From NCBI GenBank assembly GCA_963930655.1, contig OZ005615.1, positions 9,256,001-9,320,000 on the forward strand: 64,000 bases of DNA, in the 5' to 3' direction. Of the stretch, positions 14,301-23,406 are shown one piece after another. The notes beneath the pieces were generated by a model, which was given only the letters and a program-made list of their open reading frames with translations, was not told the origin of the DNA and did not search any database. The stretch comes from Myrica gale. Its lineage: Eukaryota > Streptophyta > Magnoliopsida > Fagales > Myricaceae. The stretch's first letter is position 1, and the number at the start of each line of letters is the position of its first letter. Position numbers and translations under genes: made by a program.

Positions 14301-17300
14301 GTGTCCCTAATTCCTTGTCTGCCATTCCGATGAAAACTATCCTATTAGCTATTGTGTACTATATTCTATAGACAATTAACCTGAAGGATTCCATAAAAAT
14401 GGCATAGGTATTATTAACATGGAAAGCTTATTAGCATGGTGGTTGACGGTGATTTAGTTGCATATACAATTTTAATCCTTTATTAGATAGAACAATAAAT
14501 AGCAATAAAAATTAATGCGGATAGAACAGTTAGTAGAGACATCAAAAATAAGAAATATTCAGTTCAGAACAAGATCTATTCATCAAAATAAAAAGGAGAG
14601 AAAGAAATACAATCCAAGATATTTCAGGAGGGAAAAAAACTCTTTCAAAAACCCGCTCCAGTGGAATCAAAGAGAAGTAATTAGCCAACAAACCATATTA
14701 TAGCTCCAGCAGCTGCAACTTTGCCAAGCATGAAGAGACACTCAACCATGGTTTGCAAGTACTTGACATGAAGTGGAGCATCGCTCTTTTTCATCGGTTC
14801 CTACGCAAAATTATAAACCCAAACTTCAGTCTATAAGATGAAAATAGCATCACCTAAGATAAAGTGGGATGTAATCCTCAGAAAAGCTTACAAGAAACTC
14901 ATCTGGAGTGGAATTGGAAAGCCACGGTGGCATTTGGCGAGGAACAATCTTGACATCCTTTAGATTACCATCACCGCCATTGACCTTAATTGATGCCACA
15001 TTCCCATCTGAGGTGGCACCATCATGTAGTTCCAGAGCACCCTCCTCATCGTGGCCATCAAAAGATGAACTGAAAGCAAATTCTGATGTATATTTAGAAG
15101 GGGGAAATTGCAAATGATAATCAAATAAAATGGTAGCAAAACTGAAAGGATAGATAAGAAAAATAGTAGTTCAAATAGGATATCAAAGAAGTCCATTAAA
15201 AAACAGATAATAAAGAAGCAGTACAAACACAGCTGAAAGGAATTGTCCCATCTTACCCTCCATCAACAGAGCCTGACCTATATGATCCATCTGCATGGAC
15301 ACCAATCTGGTTGTCACCTTTCAGTAACCTGGTTCTTCGAGATAAAGGTTGTGAATTATTCACATATAACGCAACAGCTGTGGTCGTTGGCACTTCGTCA
15401 TCCCTTTCATACATGCTCAAGGCAGCTGAGCTGCAGGATATAATCAGCTTAAACACTATAAATTTCCTAAAAGCAATAGCTTTCAAGAAATAGCTGACAT
15501 TGTAATTCACAAACTTGTGGTCCTGATGATACATGATGAAACTAAAAGACATGCAAAACTCCTGAAGAAGAAGATGCCTGCACCATCTCCACCAACAAGT
15601 AAAGGAGGAGAAAGAATAAAGGGACAAAAAAAAACAAATAGTGCTTGGTAAAGTCACCATAACTCTTCTTTAAAACTCCAGCAGGATAACAAATCACTTT
15701 AAAGTATGCCAAGGAAAGTAGCATGCCAAAACAACAGTGAAAAACATAAAACTGATATCAGCATCTAAAATCCTACGTACATAAGGACTATCCTGTTTCC
15801 ATCAAAATATCTTACTGGTTATCCAAGAAAAGCAAAACCTAATATAAGGATCAATCAGACAGGATATGAAAAGCTGTGAACAGGGGATGAAAAATGCTGA
15901 AATACAAAACACCACCCAACACTGTAAACAGAAAAACAAAAATTACAGAAGTTGAAAGAAAAAATAAAGGATCATAAGCCATGGTACAGAATGAATGTAA
16001 GTTCGGGCGAAGAAGAAAAGCAAATACCTGTATTCACCTTTATTGTACAGGTGTGCATGCAAATCCTCCAAAACTTTATAGAAGAGAACTCCTCGCAACT
16101 TTGTCAGCTCCGACCGGACATCTTGAAGTGCACCAACCTAGGCCACATAAGACCGAATAACTATAATGCATGCATAACACCTAAAGAATCATCCTTAATA
16201 CTTTTAGTCATTTATAGAGTAGCATCAACGTGAATAAACAAAATATGTGTTTCATAGCATGACTATTCAATGAACCGCCTAGATGGTTCTCTGAATGATT
16301 GTCTTGAAAGACAGGACTAAGGTGAGACTTGTAAGTAGCTGCGTGAACTGACAATAGAGAAAGCAATCTTTACATTAAATATATTATTACCAGATCTTGT
16401 AATCCAAAGGCCCTGACAACAAATCCATCGAAACAAAACTCCTAAAAGTGGAGTATACAATGACAACTTAAGTCTTTAATGAAACTTGCTTATCAAAAAA
16501 AAAAACTTTAATGAAACTTGAGAGATAACATAGATTGTACCATTTTAGCGACCAAAAATAAAATCAGAGATTCAGATGTAACCAGAGTACAATATAACTT
16601 GCAAACACAAAAATCCAATAAACTCCTCTCCTGATATTACAGAAGTGGGATCAAGTAAAATGTTAGAAGACCTACAGTTTGAAGCCCCTCTCGCTCAAGC
16701 ATCAATGCTGATTGAACATGCAACTGAACTGCAGCATAAAACTGCTTCTCAGCCATTAGCTTTTCAACACGAACTGGAACCTGAGCCACATTTCAAATAC
16801 ATGAGCTGAAAGTTTTTTAGAATCCCCAAAAATGTTGTGTGCGAAGATTTCATATAGAATGACTATATTGCTAGTTTATATGTGGCAAGGTGAGGGTGCA
16901 AGTTCTTTCTCCTTTACTTCTTTTTTGGTTGTAAAGCTTAGAACGACTTATGAGCCATGGCACGTATAAATGTCTGCATAATGCATCTACTTATATATGC
17001 ATGTCTGCAATATACAAATAGCAACTGCAACTCATGGCAAAAAAGATCCAAGCACACTGGCACAGGCATAGCATTTGTCATGGCCTCACCAAAGGGAAGG
17101 ACTGATTAGGAAGTACCAGTTTAGTTGGGCCTTTATCCATTTAGCTTAGGGCCTTAGACTGATTAGCTTGTTGTCATTCAGTTTAGCCCGTTAGGTTGGG
17201 CCTTAGACTAGGGCCTCTATGTGCCCAATTGTAGTGCTATATGTTGCTGTTCTACGGTGTAAGAAGGGAGGAAAAAATATTGAATTCAAAAGCTACGGAG

Positions 17301-20300
17301 AGGGGTTCTCTCTCGAACAGAACCGTGTTTAGCATTTCCCTTACATTTTCTCACTACCCAAACAACATATTTCCTATAATACCTCATCTACAAGTAGGTA
17401 CATTACATTTGGTATCGGAGCACCGATCCTATCATGGATTTAAGCACACTTCAAGATCTCTCTCAACAATGTTTTCAAATGCTGGAAACACTTGATCGGT
17501 TGAAGAATCTCCAGAAGCAGATGGGAGAAAATATTCAAAGCATGTCTATCAACTTGGAGAAATTGAAGGAACAGATGGAAGAAGAAGAGCACGTAGAAGA
17601 CGACAAAGAGGACAAAAAAGAGCAAGAGAAAGCTGCTACAGTAGTGGCCAAGAATACGATTACCGATTTTTCGTTCTCATTGTATACAGGTATCTTCAGA
17701 TTTGAAGTCAATCACGCTACAACTTATTTTTTACAAACTGTCCACTCCTTTTGTCTAAGAAAGACAACCTTCAATGAAGTTTACGCGGTCCAAAGTGCCC
17801 TAGATTATCTGAATCTGGTGGAATACGTAGGAAGAAAGAAGATAGAGAGGCGGAAATGGAAAAAGAGGAAGAGAAAGAAAAAAGAAGAAGAAGAAAATGA
17901 AAAAGAAATCCATTGGGGTAGCAATAGTGGGTGTGCATTCATGGATTCTTCTATTCTTAGGTTGCGACCTGTTTTTATATCTGGTTCTAGTAGGCACATT
18001 GACCGGCTGCTTAGAGATCTGCCAACTCTGTTCAATACTATAGAAGATTTCTTATGGTTCAAACTTTTTGCTGTGCGGGACTGTCCAATTGGAGCTTCAT
18101 CTGTTGTTCTGAATGAGGGATGGGTACCATACTGTTTGGATGATTTGCAGGCCTATCTGAACAAATTTGAGTCGTCATACTATACAAAAAATGGGAAGGA
18201 CCCTTTGGTATACCCTTATGTTTTGCTTTTAAGCATCCAGTTGCTGCCAGCTGTCTTCTACACAACTAACGTCCTTTCTGAAGGTGACAGTGTCGGAAAA
18301 AAATTTGGAGTGATGGATGTTTATTCTGAGGCATTCAGCATCATTAGGCAGTATGGCTCTGTGTATTTACGTCTGGGTGATCTTCCTGTGGCATTACAAG
18401 ATTATGCACAAGCTGCTGCTGCAGTGGGTGGTGGGCAGTTGTCATGGAGTGGAAGAGGTAATGTAGATCAGCCAAGACAGAGAAACTTGATGTTGAGGCA
18501 GCTCCTTACTAAGTTGTTGTTACGGGATGGGGGGATTGTTCTGTTACTTGGCTCAAGGGGCAATGGAGAAGAAGGTGAATTAGGAAGGTTTTTGTCTGAT
18601 GCAAAAGCTAGGGATCAATTTCTGCTTAAGAAGAAGGGTAGAAGAAAAAGTGATGGCCGAGTCAGCTCTGTTTCCATTGAGGATGTTAGGGACGTTGAGG
18701 AGCTAGAGGCTGTTGACGCGTTTCGACAAGCTCTAGTTTTGGATGAAATACTACCAGAAAGACATGATGATTATCATATGATGTTGAGGTTTTTGAAAGC
18801 AAGGAAGTTTGATATTGAGAAAGCAAAGCATATATGGGCCGATATGCTTCAGTGGAGGAAAGGGTTTGGTGCTGACACTACTATGGAGGATTTCGAGTTT
18901 AAAGAGGTAGACGAGGTGCTAAAGTATTATCCTCATGGTCATCATGGTGTGGACAAGGAGGGAAGACCTGTTTACATTGAAAGACTGGGAAAAGTTGATC
19001 CTAACAAACTTATGCAAGTCACAACTATGGACCGGTATATAAAATACCATGTGCGGGAGTTTGAGAAAAGCTTTGCCATAAAGTTTCCAGCTTGTACCAT
19101 TGCTGCAAAGAGACACATAGATTCAAGCACCACAATCTTGGATGTGCAAGGCGTGGGCCTTAAAAACTTCACAAAATCTGCACGAGAACTTGTCATGCAG
19201 CTGCAGAAGATTGATGGTGACAATTATCCTGAGACTCTTTGCCAGATGTTTATCATCAATGCTGGCCCTGGATTTAGGCTGCTATGGAACACCGTGAAGA
19301 CTTTTCTAGATCCCAAGACAACTTCCAAAATTCATGTTATTGGAAACAAATACCAGAACAAGTTGCTTGAGATAATTGATGTCAGTGAGTTGCCAGAATT
19401 TCTGGGTGGTAGCTGTACCTGTGCAGATCAGGGGGGTTACCTGTGCACATTTTTGAAGTCAAATGCTCCATATCCATACAATTCCTATTCTGAGGTCATA
19501 CCCAAACAAACTAAAGTTTGATTAATTTCAACCTTGAGGACAAGGTTGTTTGAAGGGTAAAGGAATGTCATGGCCTCACCAAAGGGAAGGACTGATTAGG
19601 AAGTACCAGTTTAGTTGGGCCTTTATCCATTTAGCTTAGGGCCTTAGACTGATTAGCTTGTTGTCATTCAGTTTAGCCCGTTAGGTTGGGCCTTAGACTA
19701 GGGCCTCTATGTGCCCAATTGTAGTGCTATATGTTGCTGTTCTACGGTGTAAGAAGGGAGGAAAAAATATTGAATTCAGAAGCTACGGAGAGGGGTTCTC
19801 TCTCGAACAGAACCGTGTTTAGCATTTCCCTTACATTTTCTCACTACCCAAACAACATATTTCCTATAATACCTCATCTACAAGTAGGTACATTACAGCA
19901 TTTTAAAGTGTGGATGGGAAAAAATCGACCAAGATTGCACAAATAATATTTAATATGGTATTAAGTGGAAGCTGGAAATAGGTATAGACAAACCTTAGCT
20001 ATGCCCTCAATTTGATCTAAGAGGGAAATTATGTTCCGCAATGTTACTGACCGATACCACAACTGATGCAATTGCTTATTGCGGGCACTAAGACGCTTAT
20101 TTGCCTCTCCCAAATCAACCTTTAGGACAGAGATACTTTCAGTGGATTCACTGAACAGTCGCAAGATCTGAAGCCAAAGAAAACAACACCATAAAAACAG
20201 ACATAACCACTTAAACTGCAACTCCAATGTTTCTTATTCCTCACACTAAAGAAATTGGGGGGGGGGGGGGGGAGGGGGAATCAATGTCCAAAAGACTTCA

Positions 20301-20937
20301 ACTACTTTAAAAATGGAGATAGTAAGTCATCACACTTATCAGAACAACATAGAAAGAAAAATCAGAAACCACCGGTAGTAAAAAAAAAAAGTAGTACTCC
20401 TCAATGATCAAGTTGTTCATCACATGAAGTCCATCATAAGACTAGCAACTGATCACAGAACACACACAGGTGCGCACACACACAAAAGAAAAATGCAGGA
20501 TAAAATCCAGAAAGCAAATGTAATTGAAAAAAAATCAAGGAATTGTTTGGAAACCTGGGAATAATTTTGAATTGCTTTGTTGAAGCCACCATGATAAGCT
20601 TGCACTACTTCATCCACAACTTCCTCAATAACATCACTTTGCTCCTTCAGAATTCGAATTTCTCCTTCACGATCTTTTGATGTTAAAATACGAACAACAT
20701 GAGGCAACGAATCAAAGCGTGCTGCAGCCCAACTCTCATCTATTCCAGAAAGCTCTTCCCTCAGATACTGCACTTTTCCAAAACAGGAACAATGAGAAGA
20801 AACATAACCAGATGTCATTGGGGTCATCTAACTTTAAAGTGCGTAAAAAACTTGTGGTTCTGATAAAACTTTTAAATAAGGCAAACAGAACTTACCATTT
20901 TATCAGAAGAAACAGGCAAACCGTCGAAGATCCCCAT
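454..20937 (-). CDS. SEC8: Exocyst complex subunit SEC8 (EXOC4), 5' 17 exons; 3' end outside window
   Basis: SEC8 is a subunit of the exocyst, which tethers secretory vesicles at the plasma membrane. I recognise the family from [45 protein letters not shown] and [20 protein letters not shown]. Coding exons, 5' to 3': 20896-20937, 20555-20767, 19994-20167, 16676-16780, 16028-16137, 15257-15430, 14892-15069, 14694-14800, 13343-13650, 13111-13268, 12866-12981, 3041-3111, 2711-2841, 2566-2615, 2122-2222, 755-867, 454-561. They total 2259 nt, an unbroken frame of 753 codons; the family is about 1050 residues long, so roughly 300 are missing to the left. The start [14 protein letters not shown] matches the family N-terminus. 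Introns 11, 15 and 16 need GC donors to keep frame, and the exon 17 end probably does too. Introns 3 and 11 are packed with transposons, yet the coding frame is intact, so the gene is probably functional. Confidence 0.95.
1461..1890. repeat. Diverged tandem duplication (about 213-bp unit) in SEC8 intron 15
   Basis: Two head-to-tail copies begin at 1461 and 1674. Both carry TTCTAACAATTTTATT, TGGGTACAAAGAATGTACAA and AAAAAAGATGTAATATTACT, and both end near a CAGATATCAATGTCTG sequence. They differ by scattered substitutions and a short insertion in copy 2. The junction between the copies carries a double palindrome. Confidence 0.8.
1638..1673. repeat. Overlapping double hairpin at the duplication junction
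   Basis: AATGTGCCAGA (1638-1648) pairs with TCTGGCACATT (1657-1667) around an 8-nt loop. GATATCAATGT (1647-1657) pairs with ACATTGATATC (1663-1673) around a 5-nt loop. Both have perfect 11-bp arms, and the two structures are mutually exclusive because they share bases. Confidence 0.85.
3590..7196 (-). pseudogene. LINE A ORF2: endonuclease, reverse transcriptase, zf-RVT (decayed)
   Basis: ORF2 begins at about 7196 with [15 protein letters not shown], the usual start of the plant L1 endonuclease. A GDFNV endonuclease motif lies near 6790. Reverse transcriptase blocks follow: [15 protein letters not shown] and LIPKK at 5566-6042, [13 protein letters not shown] at about 5240, the catalytic box FVDDTLILC at about 5100, and the thumb region at 4347-5080. 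A zf-RVT domain lies at 3591-4166. The frame changes several times, for example at 4166, 4326, 5311, 5566 and 6298, so it cannot make an active protein. Confidence 0.9.
7205..8326 (-). mobile_element. LINE B: 5'-truncated L1 copy nested between ORF1 and ORF2 of LINE A
   Basis: The target duplication TTCATTAACAACTT (plus strand) occurs at 7193-7206 and 8327-8340. On the minus strand the copy ends in CTTATAAAAAAAA, the same 3' end as LINE A, so both belong to one family. It keeps only the 3' third of ORF2: part of the RT thumb (about 8000-8326) and a zf-RVT domain (7280-7948, 222 codons) with [18 protein letters not shown]. It is typical of a 5'-truncated target-primed insertion. Confidence 0.9.
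8341..9620 (-). pseudogene. LINE A ORF1 remnant
   Basis: This is the region upstream of ORF2 in the same LINE. The ORF1 tail reads [12 protein letters not shown] ... RSRKGGRAL then TAA. This resembles the end of plant L1 ORF1 proteins, which normally lies just before ORF2. The rest is broken into short frames (8441-8653, 8858-9115, 9215-9418) and I see no intact RNA-binding domain. The ORF1 stop and the ORF2 start were only a few bases apart before LINE B landed between them. Confidence 0.6.
9955..11712 (+). mobile_element. LINE C: 5'-truncated LINE with zf-RVT and RNase H, antisense to SEC8
   Basis: This differs from LINE A and B because it carries an RNase H domain. Pieces in order are: RT thumb (about 9970-10160, ending at a TAG), [15 protein letters not shown] (10164-10415), zf-[23 protein letters not shown] (10623-10889), and RNase H with [21 protein letters not shown] and [12 protein letters not shown] (11127-11690). 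It ends in ATTATGCCGAAAAAAA at about 11712. Frames are broken. The 5' boundary is approximate and I found no convincing target duplication. Confidence 0.8.
11713..12865. other. Rest of SEC8 intron 11, no recognisable feature
   Basis: Between LINE C and SEC8 exon 11 I see AT-rich sequence with only short spurious frames. One proline-rich plus-strand frame at 12327-12524 has no recognisable domain. Confidence 0.6.
13651..14693 (-). other. SEC8 intron 8, no recognisable feature
   Basis: This 1.04-kb GT-AG intron lies between the exons encoding [10 protein letters not shown] and [14 protein letters not shown]. No repeat or coding match was seen. Confidence 0.6.
17076..17407 (+). repeat. 5' LTR
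   Basis: This 332-bp long terminal repeat is 331/332 identical to the 3' copy. It is preceded by target-site copy GCATT and followed two bases later by the primer-binding site. Confidence 0.95.
17434..19521 (+). CDS. Chimeric NUP93-SEC14 open frame inside the LTR retrotransposon (695 aa)
   Basis: One uninterrupted frame fills almost all of the element interior and starts 12 nt after the primer-binding site. Residues 1-65 are a charged coil ([17 protein letters not shown]). Residues 65-175 are unrecognised, with a Lys/Glu-rich stretch. Residues about 177-397 match the plant nucleoporin NUP93/NIC96: [63 protein letters not shown]. Residues about 400-660 match SFH-type SEC14 phosphatidylinositol/phosphatidylcholine transfer proteins: [20 protein letters not shown], then a CRAL-TRIO core with [17 protein letters not shown] and [16 protein letters not shown]. 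The last 30 residues belong to neither. Both host parts lack introns, so both were copied from spliced RNA. Each is a fragment: NUP93 lacks its ends and SEC14 lacks its C-terminal region. Whether the protein is made is unknown. Confidence 0.85.
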   Translation: MDLSTLQDLSQQCFQMLETLDRLKNLQKQMGENIQSMSINLEKLKEQMEEEEHVEDDKEDKKEQEKAATVVAKNTITDFSFSLYTGIFRFEVNHATTYFLQTVHSFCLRKTTFNEVYAVQSALDYLNLVEYVGRKKIERRKWKKRKRKKKEEEENEKEIHWGSNSGCAFMDSSILRLRPVFISGSSRHIDRLLRDLPTLFNTIEDFLWFKLFAVRDCPIGASSVVLNEGWVPYCLDDLQAYLNKFESSYYTKNGKDPLVYPYVLLLSIQLLPAVFYTTNVLSEGDSVGKKFGVMDVYSEAFSIIRQYGSVYLRLGDLPVALQDYAQAAAAVGGGQLSWSGRGNVDQPRQRNLMLRQLLTKLLLRDGGIVLLLGSRGNGEEGELGRFLSDAKARDQFLLKKKGRRKSDGRVSSVSIEDVRDVEELEAVDAFRQALVLDEILPERHDDYHMMLRFLKARKFDIEKAKHIWADMLQWRKGFGADTTMEDFEFKEVDEVLKYYPHGHHGVDKEGRPVYIERLGKVDPNKLMQVTTMDRYIKYHVREFEKSFAIKFPACTIAAKRHIDSSTTILDVQGVGLKNFTKSARELVMQLQKIDGDNYPETLCQMFIINAGPGFRLLWNTVKTFLDPKTTSKIHVIGNKYQNKLLEIIDVSELPEFLGGSCTCADQGGYLCTFLKSNAPYPYNSYSEVIPKQTKV
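19566..19897 (+). repeat. 3' LTR
   Basis: This 332-bp long terminal repeat follows directly after the polypurine tract and is followed by the second GCATT target-site copy. Confidence 0.95.
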
Positions 20938-21612
20938 CTTCAGCCTTGAACCTAACTAGCTGCCGTACAACTGAAGTACAACTCAATTCATCCTGGCAAA
21001 GCATTGATCCCAACAAGTAGTATGTTAGACTTATGACACTTTTTCAGGAGTAATCCGTTTGTCAGAAAAAAACGCATAGGGCTTCGCAGTACACCTAAAG
21101 CATTCGAGAGAGACAACTAGAAACTGGAACATTATACTTAGAACCACAACTTAATACCAATCTGACATGAAGACGGAGGAACTGATATTTTTGGAGCCAA
21201 ATGTTCGATAACGCTACGCTTCTATCAAATAAAACAAGAAATGCCTATGCTCGCGTGTGCGTTCATGTTTCCGTGTTGTATACATGCGCGTGTTTGAAAT
21301 TGAAGAAAGTCTGGTCAATCCAGCTCTACGAGGAGACAAAATGCTGGAGACAATAAAATTTCTTGCAACTTCTTTTCACAAATGTAGCCAAATGGAGGTG
21401 AAATTTAAGAAAGGCACCTTCAGATCCAGTAGGGAGAACACCGGAAGTGGACCAATTCCACGCAATCTTGACGACTTAAACTTCAAACAACTGAGAACGG
21501 CACCAGCATACAATTAAGAATCGCAGATTCGTGAATTCTCAAAGGAACTAAAATTCACGGTGAGAATGACTGAAACTAATCAGCTGGCTCCACATTCTCT
21601 GTTCTTTTTATA
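20938..21612 (-). promoter_or_regulatory. SEC8: Probable SEC8 5' leader and core promoter
   Basis: Reading the minus strand, a TATA-like TATAAAAAG lies at 21604-21612. A leader exon would follow, ending near a donor AAG|GTGCC at about 21415. An acceptor-like ACTTCAG lies shortly upstream of the SEC8 start codon. This suggests a 5'-UTR intron, which is common in plant genes. It is inferred from motifs only. Confidence 0.4.
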
Positions 21613-21926
21613 AATGAGATCGAATTTTATCGTAATTTAGGGAATGGAAGAGCAAAAAGACCAGGGACTTTGAGCCGGGTCGAATTTCTGAGAAGGTGGT
21701 GTAGCTGGGGTTGAGCTCGATAAATGGATCTCTATGCTGATCGACTGGCGAAGAAGATGAAAATCATGTGGCATGAAAGAATACGTAGAAGAAGAAGAAG
21801 AAGATGGAGAAACCGTAGCTGGAACTCTCGGGTAACGTGGCCAAGGCCCAATGTATTTGACATTGTGTTAAAAGATGGACCATCCGAAGTCGGTATTTTG
21901 AAGGGTCGGAGCAGCCAGCCAGCCAC

Positions 21927-22252
21927 TAGTGCTGGGCAAACCAGGTTCAGGTTCGAAATTTTTAACCCGAACCCAAAAATTCGATTTTTTCACATAAAAC
22001 CCGAACTCACCCCGATCGGTTCGGAAACGGATCGGTCCGGTTCGGATCGTCGAGTCACGGGTTTTTGACCACCCCGTCCTCAGTTGAGGGTATTAGTTTT
22101 CGAGTTCGGGTAATAGGTCGGGTTTGTTACTATACCCGAACCCGAAAATTCGGTTTTTTAAAATATAAACCCGAACCCGCCTAACCCCCCCCCCCCCCGA
22201 TCGGGTCGGCCCGGATCGGGTCGTCGAGCCACGGGTTTTTTGCCCACCCCTA
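21927..22252. mobile_element. Small hAT-like non-autonomous element rich in CCCGAACC/GGTTCGG
   Basis: Inverted ends TAGTGCTGGGCAAA and TTTGCCCACCCCTA resemble the TAGGGGTGGGCAAA ends of plant hAT elements. The interior has two diverged halves, each with GAACCCGAA-type repeats, a GGATCGGGTCG-type block and ACGGGTTTTT. A C-run lies at about 22186-22198. I could not find an 8-bp target duplication. Confidence 0.5.
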
Positions 22253-22634
22253 CCTAATACTTTAGCCGCTCACACCTCACTAAGTCTAATTTGATATTTT
22301 CGTCTTCAGAGTCATCCAAACAGCAAATATAAAATCCTATTTTAATTTGTTTGGAATAACAAATAGAATTATTATGGAATCTGATAGGCCATAAAGTGTC
22401 AAGCCTAAATTAGACTTTATCACTCTTAGTTCGATCTATCACTGGCTGCTCGGCCCAATTGATTAGCCCTTAACAAATACTCCTCGAAGGCTTAGACTCC
22501 TAGTCGAACGCTCGATAAGAGTCCTTGTGATCGGAAGCTATAACACTCACAGTAGGACTCCAAGACTAAAACCCTTTGGGTGGTAGACTCCTAATAAGAA
22601 TTAATCTCTCAATCTTCCTGCCTAGAGACTCCTA

Positions 22635-22940
22635 GGTTATGTTCGTTTTGAGAAAAAATGTAGGATTTTAGAGAAGTTGTGAATTTTTATGTTGAATAGT
22701 GTTTTATTGGTGTTTGTGTAAAGTGGAGAGAGAAATGATTTGATGTAATTGTTTAATAAAAAAGTATTGGAGTTATGTGAAAAAGTATAGAGAGAGAAAA
22801 TTTATGTTAAATAAAAAATTAAAAAATTGTTGGAGATTGTGTAAAATGTATTGGTTTTTGTGTTTGAATTCTGAATATGTTCGGTGGTAGAATTGTGAAT
22901 ATACTTATAATCCTGAAAAAATGGTGAAAACGAACATACC
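22635..22940. mobile_element. MITE copy 1 (306 bp)
   Basis: Inverted ends GGTTATGTTCGTTTT and AAAACGAACATACC are flanked by CTA on both sides, a 3-bp target duplication compatible with PIF/Harbinger-type MITEs. A close second copy, split by a MULE, lies at 39947-41860. The interior is AT-rich with GTAAAGTGGAGAGAGAAATG and TGAATATGTTCGGTGGTAG and has no coding frame. Confidence 0.8.
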
Positions 22941-23149
22941 CTAGGATTCTAGGTAAAATGAGAAATTTAGAGACTTCAAGACTTCATGTAAGATAAGGAG
23001 TCCTGAAACTCATACCATTAGTCTCAAATATAAATAGGCATCGAAGCATCTACTCCTCACGCCACCCCACTCTTTGTCCCCTTCCAAGTCTGATTGGCTT
23101 CGGCTATTGGTGTTTTTTGACATCATCAAAATCAATCACCTAATTATTC

Positions 23150-23241
23150 ATCATTAACTCTCTTTATTATTCATTTATTTAAACGGTAAACAACAAGCCT
23201 ATTTTATTCATTTATTTTAAATAATAAAGAGAGTTAATGAT
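23150..23241. repeat. Perfect 22-bp inverted repeat (hairpin)
   Basis: ATCATTAACTCTCTTTATTATT (23150-23171) is the exact reverse complement of 23220-23241. The 48-nt spacer has TATTCATTTATTT on both sides. It could be a tiny fold-back element; no target duplication was identified. Confidence 0.75.
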
Positions 23242-23406
23242 AAATCAATAGATCTACACAACCCCAAAAAATGAATAAAGGATTACCACGAACTTCTGCA
23301 TGATACTTAAGTTAGAAAAATAATAGCAAAAAATAAATATTGATAAAATTGCAAACCAAGCATCCGACATATATGTTTAGACTACCACCATGGAAGTTAT
23401 TTGTAA

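Larger units (their letters stand above)
17076..19897 (+). mobile_element. Young non-autonomous LTR retrotransposon with captured host genes, in SEC8 intron 3
   Basis: Two 332-bp LTRs (17076-17407 and 19566-19897) begin with TGTCATGG and end with ATTACA. They differ at one base only (17289 A, 19779 G). The element is flanked by a 5-bp duplication, GCATT (17071-17075 and 19898-19902). A primer-binding site TGGTATCGGAGC (17410-17421) differs by one base from the common initiator-tRNA-Met site. A purine tract GAAGGGTAAAGGAA (19552-19565) precedes the 3' LTR. After the ORF stop, AACCTTGAGGACAAGG resembles the tail of plant Ty3/gypsy polyproteins. No gag, protease, RT or integrase is present, so movement would need helper proteins. 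It lies antisense to SEC8. Confidence 0.95.

Noticed and set aside
20259..20272. Long G-run in SEC8 intron 2
   Set aside because: A homopolymer prone to sequencing error. A G-quadruplex role cannot be argued from one run.
21724..22068. Plus-strand frame of 114 codons with an Arg-rich run
   Set aside because: The Arg run comes from a GAA/AGA repeat and the second half is hAT-element sequence. No domain was seen, and it overlaps the likely SEC8 promoter.
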